A stretch of 64,000 nucleotides of DNA, from the NCBI RefSeq assembly GCF_030812835.1, contig NZ_JAUSTM010000006.1, forward strand, positions 55,408-119,407. The letters are read 5' to 3'. The notes under the pieces are model-generated. The model made no database searches. It was not told the origin of the DNA and saw only the letters and a list, made by a program, of their open reading frames with translations. Position numbers and translations under genes: made by a program. The DNA is from Streptococcus moroccensis. GTDB taxonomy: Bacteria > Bacillota > Bacilli > Lactobacillales > Streptococcaceae. The first letter of the stretch is position 1, and the number at the start of each line of letters is the position of its first letter. This document shows positions 19,092 to 27,473 of this stretch, piece by piece.

Positions 19092-20249
19092 ATGACAAAT
19101 AAAAATATACCTCAACTTCGATTTAAGGAATTTGAAGATGAATGGGAGATAAATTTACAATTAGGTGAAACTATTAAAAAACAATTTAAGGGTAAAGCAA
19201 AGCTAGATCAACTCAATGCCGGAACTGTGATGTATCTTGATGCAAATGCTTTAAACGGTGATATTCCGTTTATGTCTAATGCCGAGCATGATACGGAAGC
19301 TAATGATGTGTTAATTATGTGGGATGGTTCAAATGCTGGAAAAGTATTCACTGGTTTTGAAGGTGCCTTAGGTTCAACTTTAAAGGGTTATAAAATAAAA
19401 GATGAAAATAATTCTAGTTTCATTTTCTACCATCTTCTAAAGCATCAACAAAAAATATATGAGCAATATCGCACTCCAAATATCCCTCATGTCATTAAAA
19501 ACTTTACCGAGGCCTTTAAAATATCATCTCCCGCCCTCCCCGAACAATCCGCCATCGGATCTCTCTTCCAAACACTTGACGAGCTCTTATCTGCCTATAA
19601 GGATAATCTGGCCAACTATCAAGCCTTTAAGGCGACCATGTTGTCTAAGATGTTTCCAAAGGCAGGACAGGCCACGCCTGAAGTCCGCTTAGATGGGTCT
19701 GATGAGATGTGGGAGGAGAAGAAACTTTCTGAAATCGCAATCTTCAATCCTAAAGCCCAACTTCCTAAAGTGTTTAAATATGTTGATTTGGAATCAGTTG
19801 TAGGTACAAATTTAATCTCATATAGAATTGAGAAGATTGAAGTAGCTCCTTCGAGAGCGCAAAGACTAGCACAAAAGGGTGATATATTCTTTCAAACTGT
19901 ACGCCCATATCAAAAGAATAACTACTTGTTTTCTACAAATGAGACAGATTGGGTATTTTCTACTGGATATGCTCAACTAAGGCCAAAAATTGACAATAGA
20001 TTTTTATTCAACTCTATGCAAAGAGATGAGTTTGTGAATACGGTTCTCTTAAACTGTACCGGAACAAGTTATCCTGCTATTAATTCAAAAGATTTATCTA
20101 AACTAAAAGTTTATGTCCCAAATATAGATGAACAACGCGCCATTGGTGCTTTCTTCGCTAACCTTGACGATTTAATCGCTTCTCAGCAAGCCAAAATTAC
20201 AGAACTTGAAACCTTGAAGAAAAAACTCTTGCAGGATATGTTTTTTTAA
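19092..20249 (+). CDS. hsdS: Type I restriction enzyme, specificity subunit
   Basis: DNA-recognition subunit of 385 aa with two target-recognition domains (about residues 10-155 and 205-340). Each is followed by a conserved helical spacer: LPEQSAIGSLFQTLDELLSA and the related IDEQRAIGAFFANLDDLIA. The C-terminus KKKLLQDMFF is typical. The first domain is AT-rich compared with the spacer, as expected for exchangeable recognition domains. Translation may be coupled to a preceding 8-codon ORF. The next gene starts 2 bases after the stop. No inverted hsdS copy for phase variation is present. Confidence 0.92.
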   Translation: MTNKNIPQLRFKEFEDEWEINLQLGETIKKQFKGKAKLDQLNAGTVMYLDANALNGDIPFMSNAEHDTEANDVLIMWDGSNAGKVFTGFEGALGSTLKGYKIKDENNSSFIFYHLLKHQQKIYEQYRTPNIPHVIKNFTEAFKISSPALPEQSAIGSLFQTLDELLSAYKDNLANYQAFKATMLSKMFPKAGQATPEVRLDGSDEMWEEKKLSEIAIFNPKAQLPKVFKYVDLESVVGTNLISYRIEKIEVAPSRAQRLAQKGDIFFQTVRPYQKNNYLFSTNETDWVFSTGYAQLRPKIDNRFLFNSMQRDEFVNTVLLNCTGTSYPAINSKDLSKLKVYVPNIDEQRAIGAFFANLDDLIASQQAKITELETLKKKLLQDMFF

Positions 20250-20251
20250 CT

Positions 20252-21517
20252 ATGAAACCAATAACACTTAATAACACAAAACAATTTACGAGTGATGCTA
20301 AAATACTTCACGAAATATTGGAAAGCAGTAGAGAAAGATTTCAAAATGAGAAAACTTTCTATAACACAGAGGCTTCTGTATTGTGGATTATTCGTGGCTG
20401 TATTGATTACTTTGATCGGTTAGACTCAGATTTTCTTGGAGAAGGGAATGATTTAGGTATTCCAGACGCCAAAGCTGACCAATTTGCCAATAATATCTAT
20501 CGCCTATTGAATGCCTTAGAATATCTTTTGGAACTTTGGAAAATTGAAGAACGCATAGAACTAAACCAAGATTTATCGTTATTATCTGATTTAAGGACTT
20601 GGATTGTTCACTCTGGTGAACAAGTCAGTAATTTGATATCACTATCATCGCAGAATTTCAAAGATAGTCAGCTTGGGAGAATTATAAAGAAAGGGTATCA
20701 GACTTTTCAATTTCCAAAAGAATATGATGATATGGATTACCGTATAGAAATTTGGAACGATAGGAAAGATAAACAAAAGGCTAGAAAATTTTGGACAGAG
20801 GTAGATTACAATGCTAAAAAAGGAAATCAAGTAGATTTGACGATATACCTGAAAGCCGAATCTATTAGAAATATTGTCTTATCCCACATAGAAGAAGTAT
20901 TAGATTTAATCAATAGTACAGACGTAAAATTAGCGTTTAAAAAATTACCAGAAATCAAAGATAGATTAATAGATTCTAAAGCAAAATCTATTGATTTTGA
21001 TAAAATTGGTGAATTATTAGCAAAAGGTACAAGAAATGTTGGTTATATCATTGAGGATGGGGTACATCACTGGGATGGATTTGGATTAAAGAGGATGTTG
21101 ATGTATACTCAGTCACATTTTCCAGAAAATCATTTCATCAGAAAAATTGTTGAGGAAAGAATTACTAAGGCAATAAATACTTTTTGGGAATGCTATCAAG
21201 ATCCTTCTACCTCTGCTGAAGAGTTTCCTTCATTAGATATTAGACATATTTTTTCTGATTTTACTCCACGATTTGATCAAAAAGCCTATTTAGAAGGTGA
21301 GAAATTATTTCACTATATCGCGCCTTATTTCAATACAAATGTTGTCGATGACAGAACAGATATAGATTATTTGAATCGTTTTTTGATTGCAGTGAATGAT
21401 GCCTTTAAAATAAAAATGAATACAGAGCAAACTGTAGATAATTTTGTATGTGATTATTTCATACAATCTATCCAAAGTAAAACAGGGTTAGTTGGTCAGC
21501 GCAAAAACAACACGTGA
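20252..21517 (+). CDS. Unknown protein with HEPN-like motif inside the hsd locus
   Basis: 421 aa, no family recognised with certainty. The first 145 residues are predicted to be all helical and contain R115-T-W-I-V-H120 in LRTWIVHSGE. This matches the RxxxxH active-site pattern of HEPN ribonucleases, which commonly read LRNxIxHG. A second R206-x5-H212 may be coincidence. No Walker A or membrane segment is seen. The gene starts 2 bases after hsdS and lies before hsdM, so it is built into the restriction operon. Its codon use is AT-richer than hsdR and hsdM. By analogy to PrrC, an anticodon nuclease kept silent by a type I complex, a restriction-linked abortive-infection RNase is possible. This is inference. 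Confidence 0.6.
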   Translation: MKPITLNNTKQFTSDAKILHEILESSRERFQNEKTFYNTEASVLWIIRGCIDYFDRLDSDFLGEGNDLGIPDAKADQFANNIYRLLNALEYLLELWKIEERIELNQDLSLLSDLRTWIVHSGEQVSNLISLSSQNFKDSQLGRIIKKGYQTFQFPKEYDDMDYRIEIWNDRKDKQKARKFWTEVDYNAKKGNQVDLTIYLKAESIRNIVLSHIEEVLDLINSTDVKLAFKKLPEIKDRLIDSKAKSIDFDKIGELLAKGTRNVGYIIEDGVHHWDGFGLKRMLMYTQSHFPENHFIRKIVEERITKAINTFWECYQDPSTSAEEFPSLDIRHIFSDFTPRFDQKAYLEGEKLFHYIAPYFNTNVVDDRTDIDYLNRFLIAVNDAFKIKMNTEQTVDNFVCDYFIQSIQSKTGLVGQRKNNT

Positions 21518-21542
21518 CCGGCGGTACAGATTAGCTCAAAAT

Positions 21543-21564
21543 CCGCTCATTTTGTGAGTAGCGG
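21543..21564 (+). other. Imperfect hairpin before hsdM
   Basis: CCGCT / AGCGG with an inner CTCA / TGAG lies in the 107-base gap between the HEPN-like gene and hsdM. It may attenuate or stabilise the transcript; there is no T-run. Confidence 0.4.
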
Positions 21565-21624
21565 TATATATATTTAAGACTTAGCTTTTGCTAAACCAAA
21601 TTTACAGATATAGAAAGTACACAT

Positions 21625-23226
21625 ATGGAACAAACACAAACTTCCCAAGCGCTTTATCAGGCGCTGTGGAACTCAGCGGATGTGCTCCGCTCGAAGATGG
21701 ACGCCAATGACTACAAGTCCTATCTCCTGGGAATGGTCTTTTACAAGTACTTGTCTGACAAGATGCTCTATTTCGTGGCGGAGACCATGGAGGAGCCGAC
21801 CGAGGACTTGCAGCAGGCCTTGGACCTTTACCGGGGCTACTACGAGGACGAGGAGACCCATGCAGACCTGGTCGCTGTGATCAAGGATGAGATGAGCTAT
21901 GCCATTGCACCTGACTTGACCTTTACAGCCTTGGTCAATCGGGTCAATGAAGGGACCTTCCAGTTAGAGGATTTGGCACAGGGCTTTCGCAATATTGAGC
22001 AAGACGATGGACTCTTTGAAAACCTCTTTGAGGACATTGATCTCTACTCTAAAAAGCTTGGGAGGACTCCTCAAAAGCAAAACCAAACCATCTCTGGGGT
22101 CATGAAAGAGTTGGCGGCGCTTGATGTCGCTGGGCACGCTGGTGACATGTTGGGAGATGCCTATGAGTATCTGATCGGTCAGTTTGCGACCGACTCGGGC
22201 AAGAAAGCTGGAGAGTTCTACACGCCACAACCCGTGGCCAAGCTCATGACCCAGATTGCTCTCCTTGGTTGTGAGGACAAGAAAGGCTTTACCCTTTACG
22301 ATCCGACCATGGGGTCTGGCTCCCTCCTCTTAAACGCCAAGCGTTATAGCAAAGAGCCCAATACCATTTCCTACTTTGGTCAGGAGCTCAACACCTCGAC
22401 CTATAATCTGGCTCGCATGAACATGATTCTGCACGGGGTTCCGATTGAAAACCAGTATCTGCACAATGCCGATACCTTGGACGAAGACTGGCCAACCCAG
22501 GAGCCGACCAACTTTGACGGGGTGCTCATGAACCCACCGTATTCTGCCAAGTGGTCTGCAGATAGTGGTTTCTTACAAGACGCTCGCTTCTCGGCATTTG
22601 GTGCCCTCGCTCCCAAGTCTAAGGCTGACTTTGCCTTTCTCCTGCACGGCTATTACCACCTCAAGCAAGATGGCGGGGTTATGGCCATTGTCCTGCCACA
22701 CGGGGTGCTTTTCCGTGGCAACGCAGAAGGCAAGATACGTCAGCACCTGTTAGAAGAAGGGGCCATTGACACCGTCATCGGTCTGCCTGCCAATATCTTC
22801 TTTAACACCAGCATTCCGACCACAGTCATTATTCTCAAAAAAGACCGGACCAACCGTGATGTCTTCTTCATTGATGCTTCGAAGGAATTTACCAAGGGTA
22901 AAAATCAAAACCTCATGGAAGACAAGCACATCGAGAAAATCCTTGAGGCCTACACGTCTCGTCAGGATAGCGATAAGTTTGCCCATCTGGCTAGCTTTGA
23001 GGAGATTCAGGAGAATGACTTTAATCTCAATATCCCGCGCTACGTCGATACCTTTGAAGAGGAAGAAGTAGCACCGCTGGCTGAGATCGTAGCCAATATC
23101 AACACGACCAATCAAGTGATTGAGGAGAAAACGGCCAGCCTGATTGGCATGCTTGGCCAGCTCAAAGGCACTACACCAGAAGCCAGCCAAGACCTTCAAG
23201 CCCTCTTGGAGCAATTTAAGGGGTAG
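21625..23226 (+). CDS. hsdM: Type I restriction enzyme, M subunit (N6-adenine methyltransferase)
   Basis: Methyltransferase subunit of 533 aa. The N-terminal HsdM helical domain is followed by GEFYTPQPVAKLM, the SAM motif I D226-P-T-M-G-S-G-S, and the catalytic motif IV N303-P-P-Y306. With HsdS it makes the modification enzyme; HsdR adds restriction. The C-terminus is a coiled-coil-like helix. It is separated from hsdS by the HEPN-like gene, and a strong terminator follows. Confidence 0.95.
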   Translation: MEQTQTSQALYQALWNSADVLRSKMDANDYKSYLLGMVFYKYLSDKMLYFVAETMEEPTEDLQQALDLYRGYYEDEETHADLVAVIKDEMSYAIAPDLTFTALVNRVNEGTFQLEDLAQGFRNIEQDDGLFENLFEDIDLYSKKLGRTPQKQNQTISGVMKELAALDVAGHAGDMLGDAYEYLIGQFATDSGKKAGEFYTPQPVAKLMTQIALLGCEDKKGFTLYDPTMGSGSLLLNAKRYSKEPNTISYFGQELNTSTYNLARMNMILHGVPIENQYLHNADTLDEDWPTQEPTNFDGVLMNPPYSAKWSADSGFLQDARFSAFGALAPKSKADFAFLLHGYYHLKQDGGVMAIVLPHGVLFRGNAEGKIRQHLLEEGAIDTVIGLPANIFFNTSIPTTVIILKKDRTNRDVFFIDASKEFTKGKNQNLMEDKHIEKILEAYTSRQDSDKFAHLASFEEIQENDFNLNIPRYVDTFEEEEVAPLAEIVANINTTNQVIEEKTASLIGMLGQLKGTTPEASQDLQALLEQFKG

Positions 23227-23250
23227 AGAGGATTTGAAAGCATCCTTATG

Positions 23251-23294
23251 GCAACCCCTCCTTTAGACGCGATTCTAAAGGAGGGGTTGCTTTT
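23251..23294 (+). terminator. Terminator of the hsd operon
   Basis: GCAACCCCTCCTTTAGA / TCTAAAGGAGGGGTTGC, a 17-base perfect stem followed by TTTT. Confidence 0.9.
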
Positions 23295-23331
23295 GATTTT
23301 GCAATCATTTCAAAGAAATAGAGTAAATCTC

Positions 23332-23375
23332 TGGACAAATTTCTCGCTATTGGTTATACTTGTATCACAAACAAG
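23332..23375 (+). promoter_or_regulatory. Promoter and operator of the Rrf2 gene
   Basis: TGGACA (23332-23337) and TATACT (23355-23360) are 17 bases apart. The sequence TACTTGTATCACAAACAAG overlaps the -10 and repeats the ACTTGTAT half-site found before the next gene. Confidence 0.65.
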
Positions 23376-23402
23376 AACAAGTTAGAAAGGAGGATTCGTA
23401 AA

Positions 23403-23837
23403 ATGGATACCAAATTCTCTGTGGCCCTGCACATCTTGGCTATGATTTCAGAGAGTCAGGAAACCTTATCCTCTCAGGCTCTAGCGGAAAGTGTCGGGAC
23501 CAATGCCAGCTATATCCGCAAGGTCATCGGGCTCTTAAAAGGAGCAGGACTGATTGTCTCCCATCAGGGCAAGGTCGGCTACCAGCTGACCAAGGCCGTT
23601 TCAGAGATTAGCCTCTTGGAGGTTTACTTTGCTACCCAGGAGCTAAGCCAGATCAAGCTCTTTCAGGTCCACCAGTCCCCTAACGAAGATTGCCCGGTAG
23701 GAAAGCATATTGACCAGGCCCTGACGCCAGTCTTTTCAGACATCGAAGATGCCTTGACCAAGCAGTTAAAAGACCATAGCCTATCAGACGTTATCCACAA
23801 TCTCTATGACCAGGCTGGTCTAAGCAAACACTCTTAA
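23403..23837 (+). CDS. Rrf2-family transcriptional regulator
   Basis: Winged-helix regulator of 144 aa, close in form to the YwnA group. The N-terminal MDTKFSVALHILAMI and recognition region NASYIRKVIGLLKGAGLI are typical. It has only one cysteine (in EDCPVGKHID), so it lacks the three-Cys cluster site of IscR or NsrR. Redox or electrophile sensing by that Cys is possible. It precedes a quinone oxidoreductase, a hydrolase and an SDR gene, and operator-like dyads flank it on both sides. It therefore probably represses itself and the downstream operon. Confidence 0.88.
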   Translation: MDTKFSVALHILAMISESQETLSSQALAESVGTNASYIRKVIGLLKGAGLIVSHQGKVGYQLTKAVSEISLLEVYFATQELSQIKLFQVHQSPNEDCPVGKHIDQALTPVFSDIEDALTKQLKDHSLSDVIHNLYDQAGLSKHS

Positions 23838-23867
23838 GCAAAAGAGTGTTTTAAACCACTCGGCCTA

Positions 23868-23892
23868 TACCTGTATTAGATACAAGTATAAG
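23868..23892 (+). promoter_or_regulatory. Rrf2-type operator before the oxidoreductase operon
   Basis: The dyad TACCTGTAT-TAG-ATACAAGTA (half-sites nearly perfect) lies 30 bases before the oxidoreductase start and matches the half-site in the Rrf2 gene promoter. Confidence 0.65.
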
Positions 23893-23919
23893 AATTACCA
23901 TTAGAAAAGGAAAAAATCC

Positions 23920-24927
23920 ATGAAAGCAGCACAACATACCGCCTACAACAAAAAAGCCATCGCTCTTACCCTTACAGATAGTGACATTCCTGAGATTTCA
24001 CCTAACCAGGTCTTGGTTAAGGTCAGCGCAGCGGGTGTCAACCCTCTGGACAATATGATTTCCCGTGGCGATGTCAAGATGATCGTCCCTTATGAGATGC
24101 CCCAAACTGCAGGTAATGAGCTGGTTGGTCAGGTCGAAGAAGTCGGCTCAGCCGTTCAGGGGTTTGTAAGGGGAGACCGTGTATTTGCCCGCTTGCCCTT
24201 AGATGCGATCGGCGCCTTTGCGGAGTATGTCGCTGTCGATAGCGCAGCCCTTGCCCATGTCCCTGCTTACCTGACAGATGTGGAAGCAGCAGCGGTTCCC
24301 TTGACGGGACTCACCATCATGCAGGCCCTTGATCTGATGGAGGCCAAGGCTGGCCAAACCCTCTTTATTTCTGGAGGGACCGGAGGTGTCGGTGGCATGG
24401 CCATTCCCCTTGCTAAGGCCAAAGGCTTGCGCGTCATCACCAATGGCAATGGAAGTCATGAGGAGCGTGTCCTAGCCCTCGGTGCAGATCAGTTTATCGA
24501 CTATCAGACAGAGGATTATAGCCAAGTGCTGAGCGAAGTGGACCTTGTCCTTGATACCCTAGGTGGCGAGGAAACAGAGAAACAGATGACTATCCTAAAA
24601 AAAGGAGGACATCTGGTCTCGCTCCGTGCCATGCCGAATGGTGCTTTTGCCAAACGAATGAAGCTACCAAAATGGAAACAAATTCTTTTTGGACTGGCGG
24701 GTCGAAGCTTTGATCAGATGGCAAAAAAATACGGTGTCCGCTATGATTTCATCTTTGTGGAGAGCAATGGGGCCCAACTCCAAGAAGTCGCTGATATCTT
24801 AGAGAGTCTGAAACTCAAACCGTCGATTGATAGTGTGTACCCATTTGAGGAGGTCAATGCTGCTCTGGACAAGGTTGCTAATGGCCGTTCCAGCGGGAAA
24901 ACAGTTTTGACCATGAAGGGGGAATAA
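23920..24927 (+). CDS. NADP-dependent quinone/alkenal oxidoreductase (MDR family)
   Basis: Medium-chain reductase of 335 aa. The substrate domain begins with KKAIALTL. AGNELVGQVEEVG and the nucleotide motif GGTGGVGGMAIPLAK (about residues 150-164) follow. The zinc-binding residues of alcohol dehydrogenases are absent, as in zeta-crystallin-like quinone reductases. It reduces quinones or reactive carbonyls with NADPH. It is followed after 1 base by a hydrolase gene and shares an operator with the Rrf2 regulator. The operon looks like an electrophile-detoxification unit. Confidence 0.88.
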   Translation: MKAAQHTAYNKKAIALTLTDSDIPEISPNQVLVKVSAAGVNPLDNMISRGDVKMIVPYEMPQTAGNELVGQVEEVGSAVQGFVRGDRVFARLPLDAIGAFAEYVAVDSAALAHVPAYLTDVEAAAVPLTGLTIMQALDLMEAKAGQTLFISGGTGGVGGMAIPLAKAKGLRVITNGNGSHEERVLALGADQFIDYQTEDYSQVLSEVDLVLDTLGGEETEKQMTILKKGGHLVSLRAMPNGAFAKRMKLPKWKQILFGLAGRSFDQMAKKYGVRYDFIFVESNGAQLQEVADILESLKLKPSIDSVYPFEEVNAALDKVANGRSSGKTVLTMKGE

Positions 24928-24928
24928 G

Positions 24929-25765
24929 ATGAGCTATTTAAAAACGGCCAATCAATTGGTTTCGGTCTCGGGTCAGCTGCTGGCCTACAGAGAGTTAGGA
25001 CAGGGGCATGCCGATCGTCCCTTGGTCTTACTGACACATTTGGCAGCAACCTTAGATGAGTGGGATCCTCTGCTAGTTGACCGATTGGCAGAAGAGCGCC
25101 ATCTTATCCTGCTTGACTTACCAGGTGTAGGTGCTAGTCAAGGTCGGGTGCCAGCGAGTATCCCCCAAATGGCTGCGCAGGCCATTGCCATGGTGGAGGC
25201 ATTGGGCTATTCAGAAATCGACCTCCTAGGTCTCTCTATGGGGGGCATGGTGGCTCAGGAAGTGGTCCGTCTAAAGCCGTCTCTTGTCCGTCGCCTCATC
25301 TTGGCTGGTACTGGTCCTCGTGGCGGTATCGGCGTCGACAAGGTGACGGGAAAGACCTTCCAATTCATGTTAAAAGCAGGTTTAGAGAAGGTTGACCCTA
25401 AGCGCTATATCTTTTATAACCACGATGACGGAGGGGGAAGACAGGCGCAATTTGTCTTAGATCGTATGGCTCAGCGTCAGAAAGCTTTTGCCGATAAAAA
25501 GATCACTGTCCTAGCCTTCTTGACCCAACTGCGAGCGATTAAACGGTGGGGCAAGGCTGATAGAGATGATTTGTCCTATATCTCACAGCCCACCTTGATC
25601 GTTAATGGGGATGAGGATAGGCAGGTCCCAACGGCTAACTCCTATGACGTGCATGACAAGATTGCCAACAGCAAGCTGATCATCTATCCAAATGCTGGTC
25701 ACGGCTCCATCTTTCAGTACGCAGAAGAATTTTCACGAGAGGTCAAGCTCTTTTTAGGAGAATAA
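24929..25765 (+). CDS. Alpha/beta hydrolase
   Basis: 278 aa with the alpha/beta-hydrolase fold. The nucleophile elbow is GLSMGGM (Ser near residue 104). The likely acid is the Asp in NGDEDRQVP and the His is in NAGHGSIF. The oxyanion region is THLAATLDEW. It starts 1 base after the oxidoreductase gene and belongs to the same operon. The substrate is unknown; esters or lactones of detoxified carbonyls are possible. Confidence 0.87.
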   Translation: MSYLKTANQLVSVSGQLLAYRELGQGHADRPLVLLTHLAATLDEWDPLLVDRLAEERHLILLDLPGVGASQGRVPASIPQMAAQAIAMVEALGYSEIDLLGLSMGGMVAQEVVRLKPSLVRRLILAGTGPRGGIGVDKVTGKTFQFMLKAGLEKVDPKRYIFYNHDDGGGRQAQFVLDRMAQRQKAFADKKITVLAFLTQLRAIKRWGKADRDDLSYISQPTLIVNGDEDRQVPTANSYDVHDKIANSKLIIYPNAGHGSIFQYAEEFSREVKLFLGE

Positions 25766-25769
25766 AATC

Positions 25770-26636
25770 ATGAAGACCATTATCATTACTGGTGCGACAG
25801 ACGGCATCGGAAAACATTTAGCTAAAAAACTAGCAGCAGAAGGCCATCATCTCATCATCCATGGGCGCAACCCGCAAAAGTTAGAAACAACGGTAACAGA
25901 GATCATGGATGTGTCCCCAAACGCCACTCTTTCTGCCTATCTAGCGGATTTTTCCAAGATGGCTGATGTCTACGCCTTTGCATCATCGATTCAGCAGGAT
26001 TTTGACAGGATCGATGTTTTGATCAATAATGCTGGCCTCTTTGCAGGTAGTGAGCGTCTAGCCACTGCTGAAAATATTGAACATACCTTTATGCTGTCCG
26101 TTCAGGTGCCCTATATCTTAACGACAGAACTACGGCCCTTGTTGGAAACTGCTCCTGAAGGTCGTGTTATCAACACATCGTCTTACATGCACCATTTTGC
26201 CTCTGTCAAGGACCTAGACTTTGGCATGGAAAAAGATTACAGTGCTAAACAGGCCTACAACAATGCCAAGCTCTACCTGATTTGGCTAACCTGCTACCAA
26301 GCCCAGCAATTCAAACAGGAAGGCTCTAACATCACCATCAATGCCTATCATCCTGGGCTGATCGCGACAAATTTGGGCAATACCAATGGGAAGAAGAAAG
26401 AGACTAAATCGCTCGTGAGCCGTGTGGTCAAGTCAGTCTATCAAAGTCTTGATGAGGGGATTGAGACGGGCTACTTTTTAGCCCTGTCGAATCAGGTCGC
26501 TGCGATAAGCGGCGCTTACTTTGACACCAAGACCATAAAGCGCGTGTCCTATAAGGGCTATAACGATGAGAAGGCCAAGGCGCTTTTAGCCTATTGCGAC
26601 CAAAAAATCTTTGACTACAAGGAAAGCTTGCTTTAA
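25770..26636 (+). CDS. SDR-family oxidoreductase
   Basis: Short-chain dehydrogenase of 288 aa, like retinol dehydrogenases and WW-domain oxidoreductase in layout. The nucleotide motif is TGATDGIGKHLA (residues 6-17), followed by LINNAGLF, the Ser in NTSSYMH, and the YNNAK motif (Y-x3-K). It is the last gene of the Rrf2-controlled operon, 4 bases after the hydrolase, and is followed by a terminator. Confidence 0.88.
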   Translation: MKTIIITGATDGIGKHLAKKLAAEGHHLIIHGRNPQKLETTVTEIMDVSPNATLSAYLADFSKMADVYAFASSIQQDFDRIDVLINNAGLFAGSERLATAENIEHTFMLSVQVPYILTTELRPLLETAPEGRVINTSSYMHHFASVKDLDFGMEKDYSAKQAYNNAKLYLIWLTCYQAQQFKQEGSNITINAYHPGLIATNLGNTNGKKKETKSLVSRVVKSVYQSLDEGIETGYFLALSNQVAAISGAYFDTKTIKRVSYKGYNDEKAKALLAYCDQKIFDYKESLL

Positions 26637-26645
26637 CGATAAGAG

Positions 26646-26683
26646 AAAACCCACCTCTAGAAGCGATTCTGAAGGTGGGTTTC
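26646..26683. terminator. Terminator between the SDR and macrodomain genes
   Basis: AACCCACCT / AGGTGGGTT closing an interior with CTAGAAGCGATTCTGA; T-rich on the plus side. It serves the convergent SDR and macrodomain genes. Confidence 0.75.
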
Positions 26684-26702
26684 GTCTTATCTGAGCGTCG
26701 TC

Positions 26703-27467
26703 TTAGACCAGGTTCAAAGCTTTTTGGTAGATGGCTAAATCCTCATCGGTAAAGACATCAAAGATGACCGTGAGCTGGGGGTGTTTGGCCTGGAAGAGAC
26801 GGACTGTTTTGATAGCGATTTGCGCTGCAAGCTCCTTGGGAAAGCGAAATTCCCCTGTGCTGATGCAGCAAAATGCGATGCTGTCTAATCCATGGTCGAG
26901 CGCAGCTTTGAGGCAGGAGTGGTAGCAGGAGCTGAGTTGCTGGATCTGGTGAGGGTGAACCTCCTCTTGGATAATTGGGCCGACGGTGTGGATGATGGCC
27001 TTGGCAGGGAGGTGAAAGCCTGGGGTGACCTTGGCTGTTCCTGTCGGTTCGAGATGGCCTTGTTCCGCCATCAACTGCTGGCAATGCTGTCTCAGCGCCA
27101 TGCCAGCCTGGGTGTGGATGGCATTGTCGATACATGCGTGATTGGGCACAAAACACCCCAGCATCTGACTGTTAGCTGCGTTCACGATGGCATCCACTGC
27201 CAAAGTCGTGATATCCCCCTGCCAGAGGTAGAGGTTGTCTGTGATCTTGTAAGGCTCTAAGTCAGTCAGGGCAACCACTTGTTGATCTCGGTTAACCTCT
27301 TTGAGGTAGTCGGCTTCAAGCGAGAGCAATTCTGCACTCAGGTTACCAGGTGGCCGTGTATTGACCAGGGCGCGGTAGAGCAAGTGACGCTCGTTAAAGG
27401 TCTGGGGCAGGTCGAGGTCAAGCTGGCGTTCTTCAAGCAAGGCTTTGATCAATGTCTCTTGGGTCAT
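26703..27467 (-). CDS. Zinc-dependent macrodomain (protein ADP-ribose hydrolase)
   Basis: Removes ADP-ribose from proteins modified by the neighbouring SirTM. The 254 aa protein has an N-terminal helical extension of about 80 residues, then WQGDITTLAVDAIVNAANS, the zinc ligands C105, H110 and C112 in GCFVPNHAC, and the ADP-ribose loop CCISTGEFRFP. This is the form found next to SirTM in staphylococci and streptococci. The start is 6 bases beyond the sirTM stop, so the two are co-transcribed. Confidence 0.92.
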   Translation of the reverse strand: MTQETLIKALLEERQLDLDLPQTFNERHLLYRALVNTRPPGNLSAELLSLEADYLKEVNRDQQVVALTDLEPYKITDNLYLWQGDITTLAVDAIVNAANSQMLGCFVPNHACIDNAIHTQAGMALRQHCQQLMAEQGHLEPTGTAKVTPGFHLPAKAIIHTVGPIIQEEVHPHQIQQLSSCYHSCLKAALDHGLDSIAFCCISTGEFRFPKELAAQIAIKTVRLFQAKHPQLTVIFDVFTDEDLAIYQKALNLV

Positions 27468-27473
27468 GGGAAT

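Noticed and set aside
20867..20887. Second HEPN motif R206-x5-H212 in the protein at 20252
   Set aside because: Spacing fits only the loosest form of the motif and the context lacks the usual flanking pattern; probably chance.
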